A stretch of DNA of 64,000 bases, taken from contig ALPF01000003.1 in assembly GCA_000291825.1 (NCBI GenBank), positions 1-64,000 of the forward strand, read 5' to 3'. Under the pieces are notes generated by a model, which was not told where the DNA came from, did no database searches, and saw only the letters and a program-made list of their open reading frames with translations. The position numbers and the translations under genes were made by a program. The stretch's first letter is position 1. Each line of letters begins with the position of its first letter. Source of the DNA: Prochlorococcus sp. W8. GTDB lineage: Bacteria > Cyanobacteriota > Cyanobacteriia > PCC-6307 > Cyanobiaceae. Shown here one piece after another: positions 1 through 9,625 of the stretch.

Positions 1-190
1 ATCTAATATCAGCGGTAGATATGGATCAAATAATGATCAAAGTTCAAGTTTTGATTCTAGATCTTCTGGTGCAAAAGGTTGGGAGGACAGGAGCTTTGGA
101 AATAACACAGAAAATTCTGACTTTGAAAACTCTAGAAGCAGAAGAAAAAGAGGTGGATCAAGCTCTTCAGAGCAAGAAGAAAACATTTAA
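1..190 (+). CDS. C-terminal tail of probable RRM-type RNA-binding protein (partial)
   Basis: An open frame enters from the left edge (codons start at base 2) and stops with TAA at 188-190, giving 62 residues. The tail is low in complexity and rich in Ser, Gly, Asn and Arg, with short Arg-rich patches such as RSRRKRGG and an acidic end (EQEENI). In marine picocyanobacteria a small RNA-recognition-motif protein with a Gly/Ser-rich tail commonly lies next to dusA and msrB, and this tail fits that. The RRM fold itself is outside the window, so the family is inferred from composition and position. It converges on dusA with 9 bases between the two stops. Confidence 0.5.
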   Translation, partial: SNISGRYGSNNDQSSSFDSRSSGAKGWEDRSFGNNTENSDFENSRSRRKRGGSSSSEQEENI

Positions 191-199
191 ATCTGCTTT

Positions 200-1201
200 T
201 CATTTTTCTATTTCTTCAAGTTCTAAGGCATAATTCTTTAGCTTATCTATAGTTAAAGTCCCCTTTATAGAATCAATGGACACTTTGTTTCTCCATTTTT
301 TCGCATTTGGTATATTTTCGACAATGTTTATCAAATGTTTGCAAACATCCCAAGTTGAACCACCATTAGAAACATGATTTTCAATATATGGGAGTAAAGT
401 CAAAATTATACTTGATGCACTTTTTTTTCTTTTTAAATTGCCATAAAATTGTTCATCAATTTTAGTCCATTTTAAAGGGTGTTTATAAGCACTTCTTCCA
501 ATCATTACACCATCAAAGATGTTTAAGGCCTCCTTACATTGATTGATCTCATTAAATCCACCATTTATTTCAATAAGAAGATAAGGATTGTCTTTTTTTA
601 ATTTTTCTACCAGATCATACCTCAATGGAGGAATCGTCCTATTTTCTTTAGGGTTTAATCCTTTTAAAAAAGCTTTTCGAGCGTGCACTATAAATCTATC
701 TGCACCTGAATTAGATATTTTTCTTACAAAATTATTTAAGTAGGCGAAACTATCATTAGTATCTACCCCAATTCTATGTTTTATTGTTACTGGTAATTTA
801 CAGCTAGTTTTTAATGCCTCTATGCATAACCCAACGTGTTCAGGATGATTCATAAGAGAGGCACCAAAATTGCCAGAAGAGACTTTTGAACTAGGACATC
901 CAACATTGAAATTGATTTCGTCATACCCCCAATCCTCTGCCATTTTTGCAACTTCACTAAGAAATTTTGGATTGTCTCCCCCAAATTGAATGGAGATAGG
1001 ATGTTCTTCTTTATTGAAATATAGGAATTTTTCTCTTCTATTTGAAAATATTAAACTTTGCGCGACTATCATTTCTGTGTATAGCAATGAATGGGAGCTG
1101 ATTTGCCTCATAATCATTCTGAAATGTCTATCAGTACAGTCCATCATTGGAGCAATACTTATTTTGTGCTGATTACATATAGAATAAATATTATTAACCA
1201 T
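200..1201 (-). CDS. dusA: tRNA-dihydrouridine synthase A
   Basis: FMN-dependent enzyme that reduces uridine to dihydrouridine in the tRNA D-loop. The 333-residue length matches the DusA branch. Visible motifs: the N-terminal barrel strand IAPMMDCTDRHFR, the catalytic-cysteine motif NVGCPS (Cys102), an FMN/substrate Lys at 141 in IKHRIGVD, the DusA-typical HARKAFLKGL (His173, Arg175), and the phosphate-binding end NGG...GVMIGRSAY. The start ATG at 1199-1201 is 19 bases from the divergent msrB start, so the two promoters must overlap. The DusA rather than DusB assignment rests on the HARKAFLKGL segment. Confidence 0.93.
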   Translation of the reverse strand: MVNNIYSICNQHKISIAPMMDCTDRHFRMIMRQISSHSLLYTEMIVAQSLIFSNRREKFLYFNKEEHPISIQFGGDNPKFLSEVAKMAEDWGYDEINFNVGCPSSKVSSGNFGASLMNHPEHVGLCIEALKTSCKLPVTIKHRIGVDTNDSFAYLNNFVRKISNSGADRFIVHARKAFLKGLNPKENRTIPPLRYDLVEKLKKDNPYLLIEINGGFNEINQCKEALNIFDGVMIGRSAYKHPLKWTKIDEQFYGNLKRKKSASSIILTLLPYIENHVSNGGSTWDVCKHLINIVENIPNAKKWRNKVSIDSIKGTLTIDKLKNYALELEEIEK

Positions 1202-1220
1202 TTATAAAAAATAATAAGCA

Positions 1221-1712
1221 ATGAGTAATTTTACAAGAAGATTATTTATCTTCATTCCATTTGCATCTATTATAAACTTTATACTCAAGCCAAAAAGAGT
1301 TTTTGCCTCATCAAAAGATTCTCAAGAGAGCTGGTCTCTTTCTAAAAGTGAATGGAAAGATAAATTATCTCCGGAAGTGTTTAATATTCTGAGAGAAGAG
1401 GGCACAGAGAGGCCATTTAGTAGTCCTTTAAATAATGAGAAGAGAGATGGCACATTTTATTGTGCAGGGTGTAATCAGGCTTTATTTCTATCAGAATTTA
1501 AATATGATAGTGGTACAGGCTGGCCAAGTTTTTGGCAGTCAATTAATAGTGCCATTGAGACAAAAGTTGATTTTAAATTAATAGTGCCAAGAACTGAATA
1601 TCATTGTTCTAGATGTGGAGGTCATCAAGGTCATGTTTTTAATGATGGACCTCAACCTACAGGTAAAAGATATTGTAATAATGGTCTTGCTTTGATTTTT
1701 AAACCAGAATAA
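1221..1712 (+). CDS. msrB: Peptide methionine-R-sulfoxide reductase with N-terminal export-like segment
   Basis: Reduces methionine-R-sulfoxide in proteins. Two zinc CxxC pairs are present (Cys81/84 in CAGC and Cys129/132 in CSRC), followed by GGHQGHVFNDGP and the catalytic Cys152 in KRYCNNGLAL. Residues 1-30 (TRRLFIFIPFASIINFIL then FAS) lie before the domain, which begins around residue 35. They have an Arg pair and a hydrophobic stretch resembling a Tat-like or ordinary signal peptide, so this copy may act in the lumen or periplasm. That localisation is inference. Confidence 0.93.
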   Translation: MSNFTRRLFIFIPFASIINFILKPKRVFASSKDSQESWSLSKSEWKDKLSPEVFNILREEGTERPFSSPLNNEKRDGTFYCAGCNQALFLSEFKYDSGTGWPSFWQSINSAIETKVDFKLIVPRTEYHCSRCGGHQGHVFNDGPQPTGKRYCNNGLALIFKPE

Positions 1713-1718
1713 TTTTGG

Positions 1719-1732
1719 TGCGGGCTTCCGCA
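1719..1732. terminator. Short GC hairpin between msrB and grpE
   Basis: A perfect 5-bp stem (TGCGG/CCGCA) with a GCTT loop lies just after the msrB stop in otherwise AT-rich DNA. There is no T-run directly after it, so it may be a weak terminator or an RNA-end stabiliser rather than a classical intrinsic terminator. No CIRCE-type HrcA operator is visible ahead of grpE. Confidence 0.3.
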
Positions 1733-1785
1733 ACTTGTGAAGTTAACAATTTTATTTCAATATAGTTTGATAGTTTATACAAATA

Positions 1786-2499
1786 ATGACTGAAAATCAA
1801 AAAGAAAGTATTGAAAATAATTTAGAAGTTAATTCTGATAAAGAATCAAATAATATTGAAGAGAATTTAACAACAGAAGATATTTTAAATAAAGACAATA
1901 ATTCACAGGATGAAAGTCTTTCAGGTAATCTTAAAAATTCAATATCAAATACTGATGCAAGACTTGAGCAGTTAGAAAAAGAACATGAAACGCTTAAAAG
2001 TCAGTACGTAAGGATTGCAGCAGATTTTGATAATTTTAGAAAAAGACAGTCTCGTGATCAAGATGATCTAAAAATACAACTGATATCAAAATCCTTGAGT
2101 GCTATTCTTCCCATAGTAGATAATTTTGAAAGAGCAAGACAGCAGTTAAAACCTGAGAGTGAAGAAGCGCAAACACTACATAGGAGTTATCAGGGATTAT
2201 ATAAGCAATTAGTAGATGTTTTAAAGCAACAGGGTGTAGCTCCTATGAGAGTTGTTGGTCAAAGATTTGATCCAAACCTTCACGAAGCAGTACTAAGAGA
2301 GCCTAATGATGAGTATGAAGAAGATATCAATATAGAAGAGTTACAGCGGGGATATCATCTCGATGGGAAGGTTTTAAGGCATGCCTTAGTGAAGGTTTCG
2401 ATGGGTCCTGGTCCTGATAATAGCTCACAAAGAGAAGAAGAAAAAGATAAAGTTGAAGATAAAGAAGTCCCAGATGAAGATTTATCTGAGAGTGAATAA
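1786..2499 (+). CDS. grpE: Nucleotide exchange factor GrpE
   Basis: DnaK co-chaperone that releases ADP from Hsp70. The 237 residues comprise a long acidic Asn/Glu/Ser-rich disordered N-terminus (about 1-60), the coiled-coil dimerisation helix (about 60-95), the DFDNFRKR core segment, NFERARQQL, and the beta-rich head with [12 protein letters not shown]. An extra acidic Glu/Asp/Ser tail follows residue 210. It is 29 bases upstream of dnaJ and probably co-transcribed with it. Confidence 0.95.
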   Translation: MTENQKESIENNLEVNSDKESNNIEENLTTEDILNKDNNSQDESLSGNLKNSISNTDARLEQLEKEHETLKSQYVRIAADFDNFRKRQSRDQDDLKIQLISKSLSAILPIVDNFERARQQLKPESEEAQTLHRSYQGLYKQLVDVLKQQGVAPMRVVGQRFDPNLHEAVLREPNDEYEEDINIEELQRGYHLDGKVLRHALVKVSMGPGPDNSSQREEEKDKVEDKEVPDEDLSESE

Positions 2500-2528
2500 T
2501 TTCTTTTTAAATTTGCAAAACGTTTTCT

Positions 2529-3659
2529 ATGGCTGATTTTTATCAATTACTTGGAGTTCCAAGAAATGCAGATGCAGATACCCTTAAAAGGGCTTATAGG
2601 AAAATGGCTAGACAATATCATCCTGATATTAATAAAGACCCTGGTGCTGAAGATAAATTTAAGGAGATAGGAAGAGCTTATGAAGTACTGGCTGATCCAG
2701 GAACAAGAGCTCGTTATGATCAGTTCGGGGAGGCTGGTCTTGGAGGGGCAGCAGGAATGCCTGATATGGGTGATATGGGAGGCTTTGCTGACCTTTTTGA
2801 AACTTTTTTTAATGGATTTGGCGGTCAAGGATCTCCTGGGGGAGGCACAAGAACTCAAAGAAGAGGGCCTCAACAGGGAGATGATTTAAGGTATGATTTA
2901 AATATAGATTTTAAGCAAGCCATTTTTGGTGACCAAAGAGAGATAAGAATACCTCATTTAGAAACATGTTTAACTTGTAAAGGAATTGGAGCAAAACCAG
3001 GAACAGGACCAGTTAATTGCTCAACGTGTGGTGGTAGTGGCCAAGTAAGACGAGCTACTCGAACACCGTTTGGAAATTTTACACAAGTCGCAGAATGTCC
3101 AACTTGTTCTGGGATGGGTCAAATCATATCTGACCCATGTGCAAATTGCGGAGGAAATGGTGTAAAACAAGTTCGTAAGAAATTAAGGATTAATATCCCA
3201 CCTGGAGTAGATACTGGCACAAAGTTAAGAGTTTCTGGGGAGGGCAACGCAGGACTAAAGGGAGGTCCCTCAGGAGACCTTTATGTTTTTTTAAAAGTCA
3301 AAAGTGACTCTAAATTAAGAAGAGATGGAATTAATATTTTTTCTGAAGTATCGATAAGCTATCTCCAAGCTATTTTAGGAGATACTATTGGTATTGATAC
3401 CGTTGATGGGAGAGTAGACCTTCATATCCCAGGAGGGACTCAACCAAATAGTACTTTAACTTTAGAAAACAAAGGAGTTCCAAGGCTTGGCAATCCAGTT
3501 GCAAGAGGGAATCATGATGTTCTTATAAAAGTCAAATTACCAGTGAGAATTAATGATGAAGAGAGAAAGCTTTTGGAAAAACTCGCATCGCATTATTCTT
3601 CCAACAATACAAGTTCTAATAGTGGTTTGTTTAGCAAATTTTTCGGTAATGATTCTTGA
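2529..3659 (+). CDS. dnaJ: Chaperone DnaJ (type I Hsp40)
   Basis: Full type I architecture in 376 residues: J domain with HPD at 31-33, Gly/Phe/Met linker (about 66-105), four zinc CxxCxGxG-type repeats (Cys147/150, 164/167, 190/193, 204/207), then the substrate-binding C-terminal domains. It stimulates DnaK ATPase and delivers clients. Its stop TGA overlaps the TTG start of the downstream small gene, indicating translational coupling. Cyanobacteria usually carry several DnaJ paralogues; this is the zinc-finger form paired with grpE. Confidence 0.95.
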   Translation: MADFYQLLGVPRNADADTLKRAYRKMARQYHPDINKDPGAEDKFKEIGRAYEVLADPGTRARYDQFGEAGLGGAAGMPDMGDMGGFADLFETFFNGFGGQGSPGGGTRTQRRGPQQGDDLRYDLNIDFKQAIFGDQREIRIPHLETCLTCKGIGAKPGTGPVNCSTCGGSGQVRRATRTPFGNFTQVAECPTCSGMGQIISDPCANCGGNGVKQVRKKLRINIPPGVDTGTKLRVSGEGNAGLKGGPSGDLYVFLKVKSDSKLRRDGINIFSEVSISYLQAILGDTIGIDTVDGRVDLHIPGGTQPNSTLTLENKGVPRLGNPVARGNHDVLIKVKLPVRINDEERKLLEKLASHYSSNNTSSNSGLFSKFFGNDS

Positions 3660-3892
3660 AAGAAGAGATAAAAATTTTAGATTTAAAAAATATTCCTTGT
3701 CCTTTAAACGTTGTTAAATGTAAGCTTGCTTTAGAGAAATTATCTTTAGAAGATACTCTTATTGTTGAACTTGATAAGGGAGAACCTGAAGAGATGGTTT
3801 TTAAAACTTTGGATAAATTGGGATATAGAATAGAGATCCTAATTGACGAGGCAAGCTGGATTAGAATTTCTGTAATTTATGGCATTAATTAA
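3656..3892 (+). CDS. TusA/SirA-like sulfur-carrier family small protein
   Basis: 78 residues with the TusA-family signature near the N-terminus: [19 protein letters not shown], containing the Cys-Pro dipeptide (CPxP-like, here CPLN) on the first helix. TusA-like proteins pass persulfide sulfur or act as small regulators; the exact role here is unknown. The start is TTG at 3656-3658, overlapping the dnaJ stop, and the 3' end overlaps rsgA by 14 bases, so dnaJ, this gene and rsgA read as a coupled run. Confidence 0.75.
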   Translation: MKEEIKILDLKNIPCPLNVVKCKLALEKLSLEDTLIVELDKGEPEEMVFKTLDKLGYRIEILIDEASWIRISVIYGIN

Positions 3893-4796
3893 TACAAAAA
3901 AGGCTTTAGTTACAAAAAAATTTAATAATTTTTTTTACGTAGATATTTTCGATAATAATAATGAACAAGGAAGATTAAGATTTTTATGCAAAAGTCGCAA
4001 AAACTTATATTTTAAAAATCAACTTATTGTTGTAGGAGATGAAGTTATCATTAGTGAAATAAATCTTGCGGCAAGAACAGCAATTATTGAAAATTTGATT
4101 GAAAGAAAAAATTATTTAGTAAGACCTGCTATTGCAAATATTACTGATATTTTTGTTGTGACTTCATTTCAGGAGCCTGAACTAGATCTTTCTCAAGTCA
4201 ATATGTTTTTACTATATTCAGAGTATTTAAAAGTAAATGTTTCTTTAATTATCACAAAATGTGACTTGGTTTCAAAAGAAGAAAGAGATTTCTTTTATAA
4301 AAAATTTTCAAGTTGGGGATATAAACCTTGGTTGTTATCAGTTGTTGAGGAAAAAGGGTTTAAAGATTTTCTTTGTGAATTAAAAATGAGAAGATGCTCA
4401 ATATTAATTGGTCCATCTGGCGTTGGAAAAACAACCATTTTAAATCAAATAATACCTAATATTAATAGGTCCACATCTGATGTTTCGAAAAAAATTAAAA
4501 GAGGAAAAAATACAACTAGAAATATAGAGTTATTTTATCTTGAGAAGGGAAGTTACTTAGTCGATACTCCTGGTTTTAATATGCAAGCTATATACTCAGA
4601 CGTTAAGCAGATTGCTTACTTGTTTCCAGAATTAGCTAGTCAATTAAAGGAGGGAAGGAGAAATTGTAAATTCCGCGATTGTTTGCATATTACAGAGCCA
4701 GGATGTCAAATCAATAGAGATTTTGAAAGGTATAAGTTTTATAAAGAATTAATTGTTAATCTCAAGATTCATCATTCTCGAAACCAGGGAGATTGA
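3879..4796 (+). CDS. rsgA: Small-subunit ribosome biogenesis GTPase RsgA
   Basis: Circularly permuted GTPase that assists late 30S assembly. An N-terminal OB-type region is followed by the permuted GTPase motifs: G4 as TKCD (126-129) comes before G1 GPSGVGKT (178-185) and G3 DTPG (229-232). The C-terminal zinc knuckle is Cys263, Cys268, His270 and Cys276 in [16 protein letters not shown]. The 305-residue length is normal. The 3' end overlaps the convergent ybaB by 35 bases, an unusually deep tail-to-tail overlap. Confidence 0.93.
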   Translation: MALINTKKALVTKKFNNFFYVDIFDNNNEQGRLRFLCKSRKNLYFKNQLIVVGDEVIISEINLAARTAIIENLIERKNYLVRPAIANITDIFVVTSFQEPELDLSQVNMFLLYSEYLKVNVSLIITKCDLVSKEERDFFYKKFSSWGYKPWLLSVVEEKGFKDFLCELKMRRCSILIGPSGVGKTTILNQIIPNINRSTSDVSKKIKRGKNTTRNIELFYLEKGSYLVDTPGFNMQAIYSDVKQIAYLFPELASQLKEGRRNCKFRDCLHITEPGCQINRDFERYKFYKELIVNLKIHHSRNQGD

Positions 4797-5112
4797 AATT
4801 TAATCCTCCAGTCAGATCATTCATCCTATCTTTCATTGTCTTAGTTGAGCCTTCATGAGCTTTTTGAAGTGCATCTAAAAAACTTTTTTCAATTTCTTCT
4901 TTTGAGCTAGATTTTATTTTTTCATCAACTTCAACCTTTAATGGTAATTGATTTCCACTGAGCCATATTCTGATCATGCCATTTTCGCTAATTCCCTCTA
5001 TTTCCATCTTTTCAAGTTCCTCTTGTAATTTTTGCGCATCTTGTTGTATTTGCTTAGCTTTTTTAAAAGCTTCTGTTATTTGCCCAAAGTTTGGGAGTCC
5101 AAAACCAGCCAT
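4762..5112 (-). CDS. YbaB/EbfC-family nucleoid-associated protein
   Basis: 116 residues. A Gly/Phe-rich N-terminus ([10 protein letters not shown]) leads into a charged helix ([26 protein letters not shown]), then the family strands and closing helix. YbaB proteins are small DNA-binding dimers. It starts 30 bases downstream of the murB stop on the same strand, so it may be co-transcribed with murC-murB. Its last 35 bases are read in the opposite sense by rsgA. Confidence 0.9.
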   Translation of the reverse strand: MAGFGLPNFGQITEAFKKAKQIQQDAQKLQEELEKMEIEGISENGMIRIWLSGNQLPLKVEVDEKIKSSSKEEIEKSFLDALQKAHEGSTKTMKDRMNDLTGGLNFNLPGFENDES

Positions 5113-5142
5113 TTGATAAAAATAATATTTAATTAAGGATAG

Positions 5143-6021
5143 TCAAAAACCAATCATTCTTACTTCAGGATGAAGAAATATTCCTTTTTTTTGTTGTACT
5201 TTTTCTTGGATTAAAGAAATTAATAGATAAATTTCTTCTGAAGATGCTTCCAAATGATTAACAATGAAGTTGGCATGAATAGTTGAAACTTGAGCGCCAC
5301 CTAGTTTAAAACCTTTTAATCCTGATTCTTCTATTAATTTACCTGCATAGTAATTATCTGGATTCTTAAATACGCTCCCGAAGCTTGGAAGGTGATATGG
5401 TTGCGAATCAGTCTTTTTTTTAAGGTTCTCTCTCGTAACTTTTGTAATTAAATCTTTATCCCCTCCTGGTTCAAAATAAAATTTTGCTGATAAGATAATA
5501 AATTTATTTTTTTGGAACGGGCTATATCGATATCTGAAAGTGAGGTCTTTTCTTGAGATATTGAAAATATTTAAAGTTTGTAAATCGATCACTTTTACAG
5601 ATATTAAATGCTTCGAAATTAAAAAATCTCCGTATCCAGCATTCATGAATATTGCTCCACCGACTGTGCCAGGTATTCCTATAGACCATTCTCCTCCTAT
5701 ACAACTATTTTTTGCTAGTAAATTTGCAATTGTAGGAAGCATAACTCCGCTTTCGGCTTCGAGAATTCCTGTCTTGGGATTTAAATTTAGAGCTTTTAAT
5801 TTTTTAGTACATATAAATAAACCCTTCCAAGTATTTCCGCTTATAAGTAAATTTGATCCTGCTCCAAAAATTTGGCAATTAATATTTTTATTGATTGCCC
5901 ATTGTAGGATGGTTTTTAGTTCTGATATATTTGTCGGCTCCGAAAAATATTCAGTTTGTCCTCCAACCTTTATAGTTGTGTAATTTAGAAGATTTATATT
6001 TTTTTGGATATTAACTTTCAT
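5143..6021 (-). CDS. murB: UDP-N-acetylenolpyruvoylglucosamine reductase
   Basis: Second step of peptidoglycan precursor synthesis, an FAD/NADPH enzyme. FAD-binding motifs GAGSNLLI (53-60) and IGIPGTVGGAIFMNAGYG (114-131) are visible, with catalytic residues Arg165 in FRYRYS, Ser216 in SFGSVFKNP and the C-terminal Glu286 in HPEVRMIG. The 292-residue length fits the shorter type II MurB. It lies 7 bases after murC. Confidence 0.95.
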   Translation of the reverse strand: MKVNIQKNINLLNYTTIKVGGQTEYFSEPTNISELKTILQWAINKNINCQIFGAGSNLLISGNTWKGLFICTKKLKALNLNPKTGILEAESGVMLPTIANLLAKNSCIGGEWSIGIPGTVGGAIFMNAGYGDFLISKHLISVKVIDLQTLNIFNISRKDLTFRYRYSPFQKNKFIILSAKFYFEPGGDKDLITKVTRENLKKKTDSQPYHLPSFGSVFKNPDNYYAGKLIEESGLKGFKLGGAQVSTIHANFIVNHLEASSEEIYLLISLIQEKVQQKKGIFLHPEVRMIGF

Positions 6022-6028
6022 TAAACAT

Positions 6029-7414
6029 TCAACAATTTTGAGTAGTTAACATTTGCCATAAATTATGACAATCTCCGGCACCCATATTAATGATTAAGTC
6101 ATTTTCCCTAGTTAAATAATTAAAATTCCTTCTTATTTCATTACTATCTTTAACTATCTTGACGTTTTGATTAGATTTAAATATTTCTGTTGAAATTATA
6201 GACGAGCTTATATCATTGATATTTTTTTCACCAGCCCCATAAATATTTGTAATAATTATTTGATCTGCCAATGCTAGCTCATTTGCAAATTCAATGAAGA
6301 ATTCATTGACTCTACTAAATCTATGTGGCTGAAATATAGCTATTAATCTTTTATATTGTTTATGCTCATTCATAAACAGCCTTCCAAGTTTTATAGTTGC
6401 TCTGACTTCTTTCGGGTGATGCGCATAATCATCAATGATTGTTCTACCTTCAATATTTCCCTTGAATTCAAATCTTTTTAAAGGTAATTTTATTTTGGAA
6501 ATTTTTGCTTTAATGTCATCAAAATTGATATTATTTATTCTGCATGCTGCTACTGCTGCAGCCACATTGGATAGATTATGTAGTCCAGGAATAGGGATTT
6601 CAAGTTTACTTATAAATTTTCCTTCTTCAAAATAATCTGCAATAGTTGATGTTGCTGTTTGATTTACAGGAATTAAAGAATAATTAATATTATCAACATT
6701 AACTGTTGACCATTTAAAATCACTTTTTATGTGCTTTTGAATTATTTCACAATCACCATTGACTAATAATTTTTTTGTATTAGCTTCGAAGATCTTAAAT
6801 GCATTTATAAGTTGTTCAATATTTTTATAATATTCGCAGTGGTCATAATCAATATTATTTACGATCCCTAAATTAATTTTGTAATTGGAGATTGAACCAT
6901 CTGACTCGTCTAATTCAGCTACAAAATATTTTGTATCTTTCATAAAAGAATTACTGTTATATTTTGGTAAAATCCCCCCAATAATGCCTGAGACATTATT
7001 AGTACATAGATCCAACAGTGTAAAAAGAAAAGTACTTGTTGAGGTTTTACCATGTGTTCCTGCTATTCCAATTGATTGATAATTATTCATAATCATTGAA
7101 AGAATTTCAGATCGATGTCTAATGACTATTTTTTTTTCGATACAATAACTCAATTCAATGTTATTTTTTTTAATTGCAGAACTTATTACGGCAATTATTT
7201 TTTTCCCTGGAAATTTATTTAAAATAATATCTATATTTTTTTGATTTTGATCATTAAATATTGTTGCTCCGTAATCATTAAGTTTTTTTGTTTGATCATT
7301 ATTAAGCAGATCAGAGCCAGATACTGAAAATTGCTTGCTCATGAGAACTTTTGCAATACCTGACATTCCGATGCCGCCAATCCCAATAAAATGATAGTGA
7401 AGAGTCTTAGACAA
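6029..7414 (-). CDS. murC: UDP-N-acetylmuramate--L-alanine ligase
   Basis: Adds L-Ala to UDP-MurNAc. The N-terminal Rossmann motif GIGGIGMSGIA, the Mur-ligase P-loop GTHGKTST (119-126), the central NNIDYDHCEYY metal-binding region and DDYAHHPKEVRATI are all present, in the usual length (461). It is the first gene of murC-murB-ybaB and diverges from gap2 across a 206-base spacer. Confidence 0.95.
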   Translation of the reverse strand: MSKTLHYHFIGIGGIGMSGIAKVLMSKQFSVSGSDLLNNDQTKKLNDYGATIFNDQNQKNIDIILNKFPGKKIIAVISSAIKKNNIELSYCIEKKIVIRHRSEILSMIMNNYQSIGIAGTHGKTSTSTFLFTLLDLCTNNVSGIIGGILPKYNSNSFMKDTKYFVAELDESDGSISNYKINLGIVNNIDYDHCEYYKNIEQLINAFKIFEANTKKLLVNGDCEIIQKHIKSDFKWSTVNVDNINYSLIPVNQTATSTIADYFEEGKFISKLEIPIPGLHNLSNVAAAVAACRINNINFDDIKAKISKIKLPLKRFEFKGNIEGRTIIDDYAHHPKEVRATIKLGRLFMNEHKQYKRLIAIFQPHRFSRVNEFFIEFANELALADQIIITNIYGAGEKNINDISSSIISTEIFKSNQNVKIVKDSNEIRRNFNYLTRENDLIINMGAGDCHNLWQMLTTQNC

Positions 7415-7620
7415 TTTGGTTTTAAAGTGAATTCTTACGGCAGACTAAAGATACCCTTTTCTTTGGGTTTTGGGGTTTATTTTTTACAAATATGGATTAT
7501 TTATTGAATTGGAATTAATACAAAACAAAACTATTTTCTAAAAAAATCAAAAAATCCTTACGATATTGCAGAAAATTCATTATGATCTTGAGCTTAGGTC
7601 CATTTTAGAAATTATTATTT

Positions 7621-8643
7621 ATGACTTTGCGTGTTGCGATTAATGGGTTCGGCAGAATCGGTAGAAATTTTATGCGTTGTTGGCTTAGTAGGGGGGCTTA
7701 CACGAATATTGAAGTAGTAGGAATTAATGTTACTTCAGACCCAAAAACAAATGCTCACCTACTGAAATATGATTCAGTTCTTGGATCTCTTGAAGGTGTT
7801 GATATTCAGTACACTGATGATACTTTCGTAATTAACAACAAAACTATCAAGTGTTTCTCTGATAGAAATATTCTTAACTTGCCATGGAAAGACTGGGGGG
7901 TTGATTTAGTTATAGAGTCAACTGGTGTTTTTAATACTGATGTAGCAGCCAGTAAACATATTGAAGTTGGTGCTAAAAAAGTAATTCTAACTGCACCAGG
8001 TAAAGGCCCTGGTGTTGGAACTTATGTAGTAGGTGTTAACGCAGATACTTATAACCATAATGATTTTGACATTTTAAGTAATGCAAGTTGTACCACTAAT
8101 TGTCTTGCCCCAGTTGTAAAAGTTTTAGATCAAACTTTTGGTATTAATAAAGGTTTAATGACTACAATTCATAGTTATACTGGTGACCAGAGAATTCTTG
8201 ATAATAGCCATAGGGATTTAAGAAGGGCAAGAGCTGCAGCAACAAACATTGTACCTACATCAACTGGAGCGGCTAAAGCTGTAGCGCTTGTTTATCCAGA
8301 GATGAAAGGTAAGTTAACTGGTATTGCTATGCGAGTACCTACTCCCAATGTTTCAGCAGTAGACTTTGTTTTTGAGTCATCAAAAGCAGTTACTGCTGAA
8401 GAAGTTAATAGTGCCCTAAAAGAGTCATCACAAGGTTCTATGAAAGGAATTATCAAGTATGGTGATCTACCTTTAGTATCGAGTGATTATGCTGGAACGA
8501 ATGAGTCTTCAATCGTGGATAGTGATCTTACTATGTGTATAGGAGACAATCTTGTTAAAGTGCTTGCTTGGTATGATAATGAGTGGGGTTATAGCCAGAG
8601 AGTTGTTGATTTAGCTGAAATAGTTGCAAAAAAATGGCAATAA
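7621..8643 (+). CDS. gap2: Glyceraldehyde-3-phosphate dehydrogenase, Calvin-cycle type
   Basis: 340 residues. Rossmann motif GFGRIGR (9-15), catalytic Cys157 in SNASCTTNC and His184 in [10 protein letters not shown], and the C-terminal [12 protein letters not shown]. The cofactor loop ([19 protein letters not shown]) resembles the dual NAD(P) photosynthetic Gap2 form rather than a glycolytic NAD-only enzyme. It is a central enzyme of CO2 fixation. It converges with thiL with one base between stops. Confidence 0.95.
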   Translation: MTLRVAINGFGRIGRNFMRCWLSRGAYTNIEVVGINVTSDPKTNAHLLKYDSVLGSLEGVDIQYTDDTFVINNKTIKCFSDRNILNLPWKDWGVDLVIESTGVFNTDVAASKHIEVGAKKVILTAPGKGPGVGTYVVGVNADTYNHNDFDILSNASCTTNCLAPVVKVLDQTFGINKGLMTTIHSYTGDQRILDNSHRDLRRARAAATNIVPTSTGAAKAVALVYPEMKGKLTGIAMRVPTPNVSAVDFVFESSKAVTAEEVNSALKESSQGSMKGIIKYGDLPLVSSDYAGTNESSIVDSDLTMCIGDNLVKVLAWYDNEWGYSQRVVDLAEIVAKKWQ

Positions 8644-8644
8644 A

Positions 8645-9625
8645 CTAGAAATGAGAGTAAATATTTCTTTTAATATTTACGGGACAATTTATGATTTCCA
8701 CAGAAGGTAAGCCTTTTATAAATTTTCCTATCTCATAAGATTTTTTATCTAAATTGAGATATCTTTTTGCCCAATCTTTAGGGAGAGAAAATATTAATTC
8801 ATAATCTTCTCCCCCATAAAAATAATATTCATCCCAAACTTCACCGCTAGGCCAATTTTTATATTTTGGTAATTTTTTATAGTCAATTATTGCCTTGCAA
8901 TTACTTGTGGTTGCTAAATCATTTATAGCCTGATAGAAACCATCACTGCTATCAGTGCACCCAATTTCAACTTGGTCTGTACTTAATCTGGATTTAATAA
9001 TATTTTGCAGAAAATCTCTTTTAGGTTTTGGTCTTTGAAAAGTATTTAATGATTGGCTTATTAGTTCTCTTGAGAGTTTACTTAAGTCTTCATTTGTTTT
9101 ATTTGTTTTTAAAAGATATCCAAGTTTACTTAACCCATGATTACCTGTTGTAATTATAATTTCCTCTGGTTTAGAGGAATACCTTCTGAGACTTAATTTT
9201 CCTTGCAATCCTATCGCTGTAATTGAAATTGCGTTTTTTATTCCTTTTGAACAGTCTCCGCCAAGAATGATCCCTCCGTAATAATCTAGCGCTTCACATG
9301 CTCCTTTATAAAGTTCTTTAATCCAATGCCATTTGGTCTCAGGATTAATGATTAACCCTATATTAATTCCAATAAATTTCAAGCATCCACTAGATATTAA
9401 ATCTGAGTAATTAGTAGTAACAGATTTCCATCCTAAATCTTTTGGATGCATTGTTTTGTTATTAAAATGAGTATCTTCAACCATTAAATCTGTATTTATA
9501 AGTAAATTTTCATTGGCAATTGAAAGAGACGCACAATCATCATTCGTTTGGTTATTAGGCATATATTTTGAAAGTCTAAATATTAATTCTTTTTCACCTA
9601 AATCTTTGATTCTTTCATTATCCAT
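8645..9625 (-). CDS. thiL: Thiamine-monophosphate kinase
   Basis: Phosphorylates TMP to thiamine pyrophosphate. It belongs to the PurM-like ATP-grasp-free kinase family: GEKELIFRL, DDCASL near the N-terminus, the metal-binding NTDLMVEDTHF, GGDCSKG, and GCTDSSDGFYQAI. I choose the ATG at 9623-9625 ([11 protein letters not shown]) because the family begins at this segment and the codon overlaps the cyclophilin stop by 8 bases (ATGGATAA arrangement), indicating coupling. A longer frame up to 9652 would add nine unsupported residues. Confidence 0.9.
   Translation of the reverse strand: MDNERIKDLGEKELIFRLSKYMPNNQTNDDCASLSIANENLLINTDLMVEDTHFNNKTMHPKDLGWKSVTTNYSDLISSGCLKFIGINIGLIINPETKWHWIKELYKGACEALDYYGGIILGGDCSKGIKNAISITAIGLQGKLSLRRYSSKPEEIIITTGNHGLSKLGYLLKTNKTNEDLSKLSRELISQSLNTFQRPKPKRDFLQNIIKSRLSTDQVEIGCTDSSDGFYQAINDLATTSNCKAIIDYKKLPKYKNWPSGEVWDEYYFYGGEDYELIFSLPKDWAKRYLNLDKKSYEIGKFIKGLPSVEIINCPVNIKRNIYSHF
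8657..8680. terminator. AT-rich inverted repeat at the gap2/thiL convergence
   Basis: A perfect 9-bp stem (GTAAATATT/AATATTTAC) with a 6-base pyrimidine-rich loop lies just past the gap2 stop and inside the thiL 3' end. It could serve as a bidirectional terminator for the convergent pair. The stem has only two G-C pairs, so it is weak. Confidence 0.35.

Noticed and set aside
5540-5983. 147-codon plus-strand frame inside murB
   Set aside because: Antisense shadow of a gene with all its catalytic motifs.
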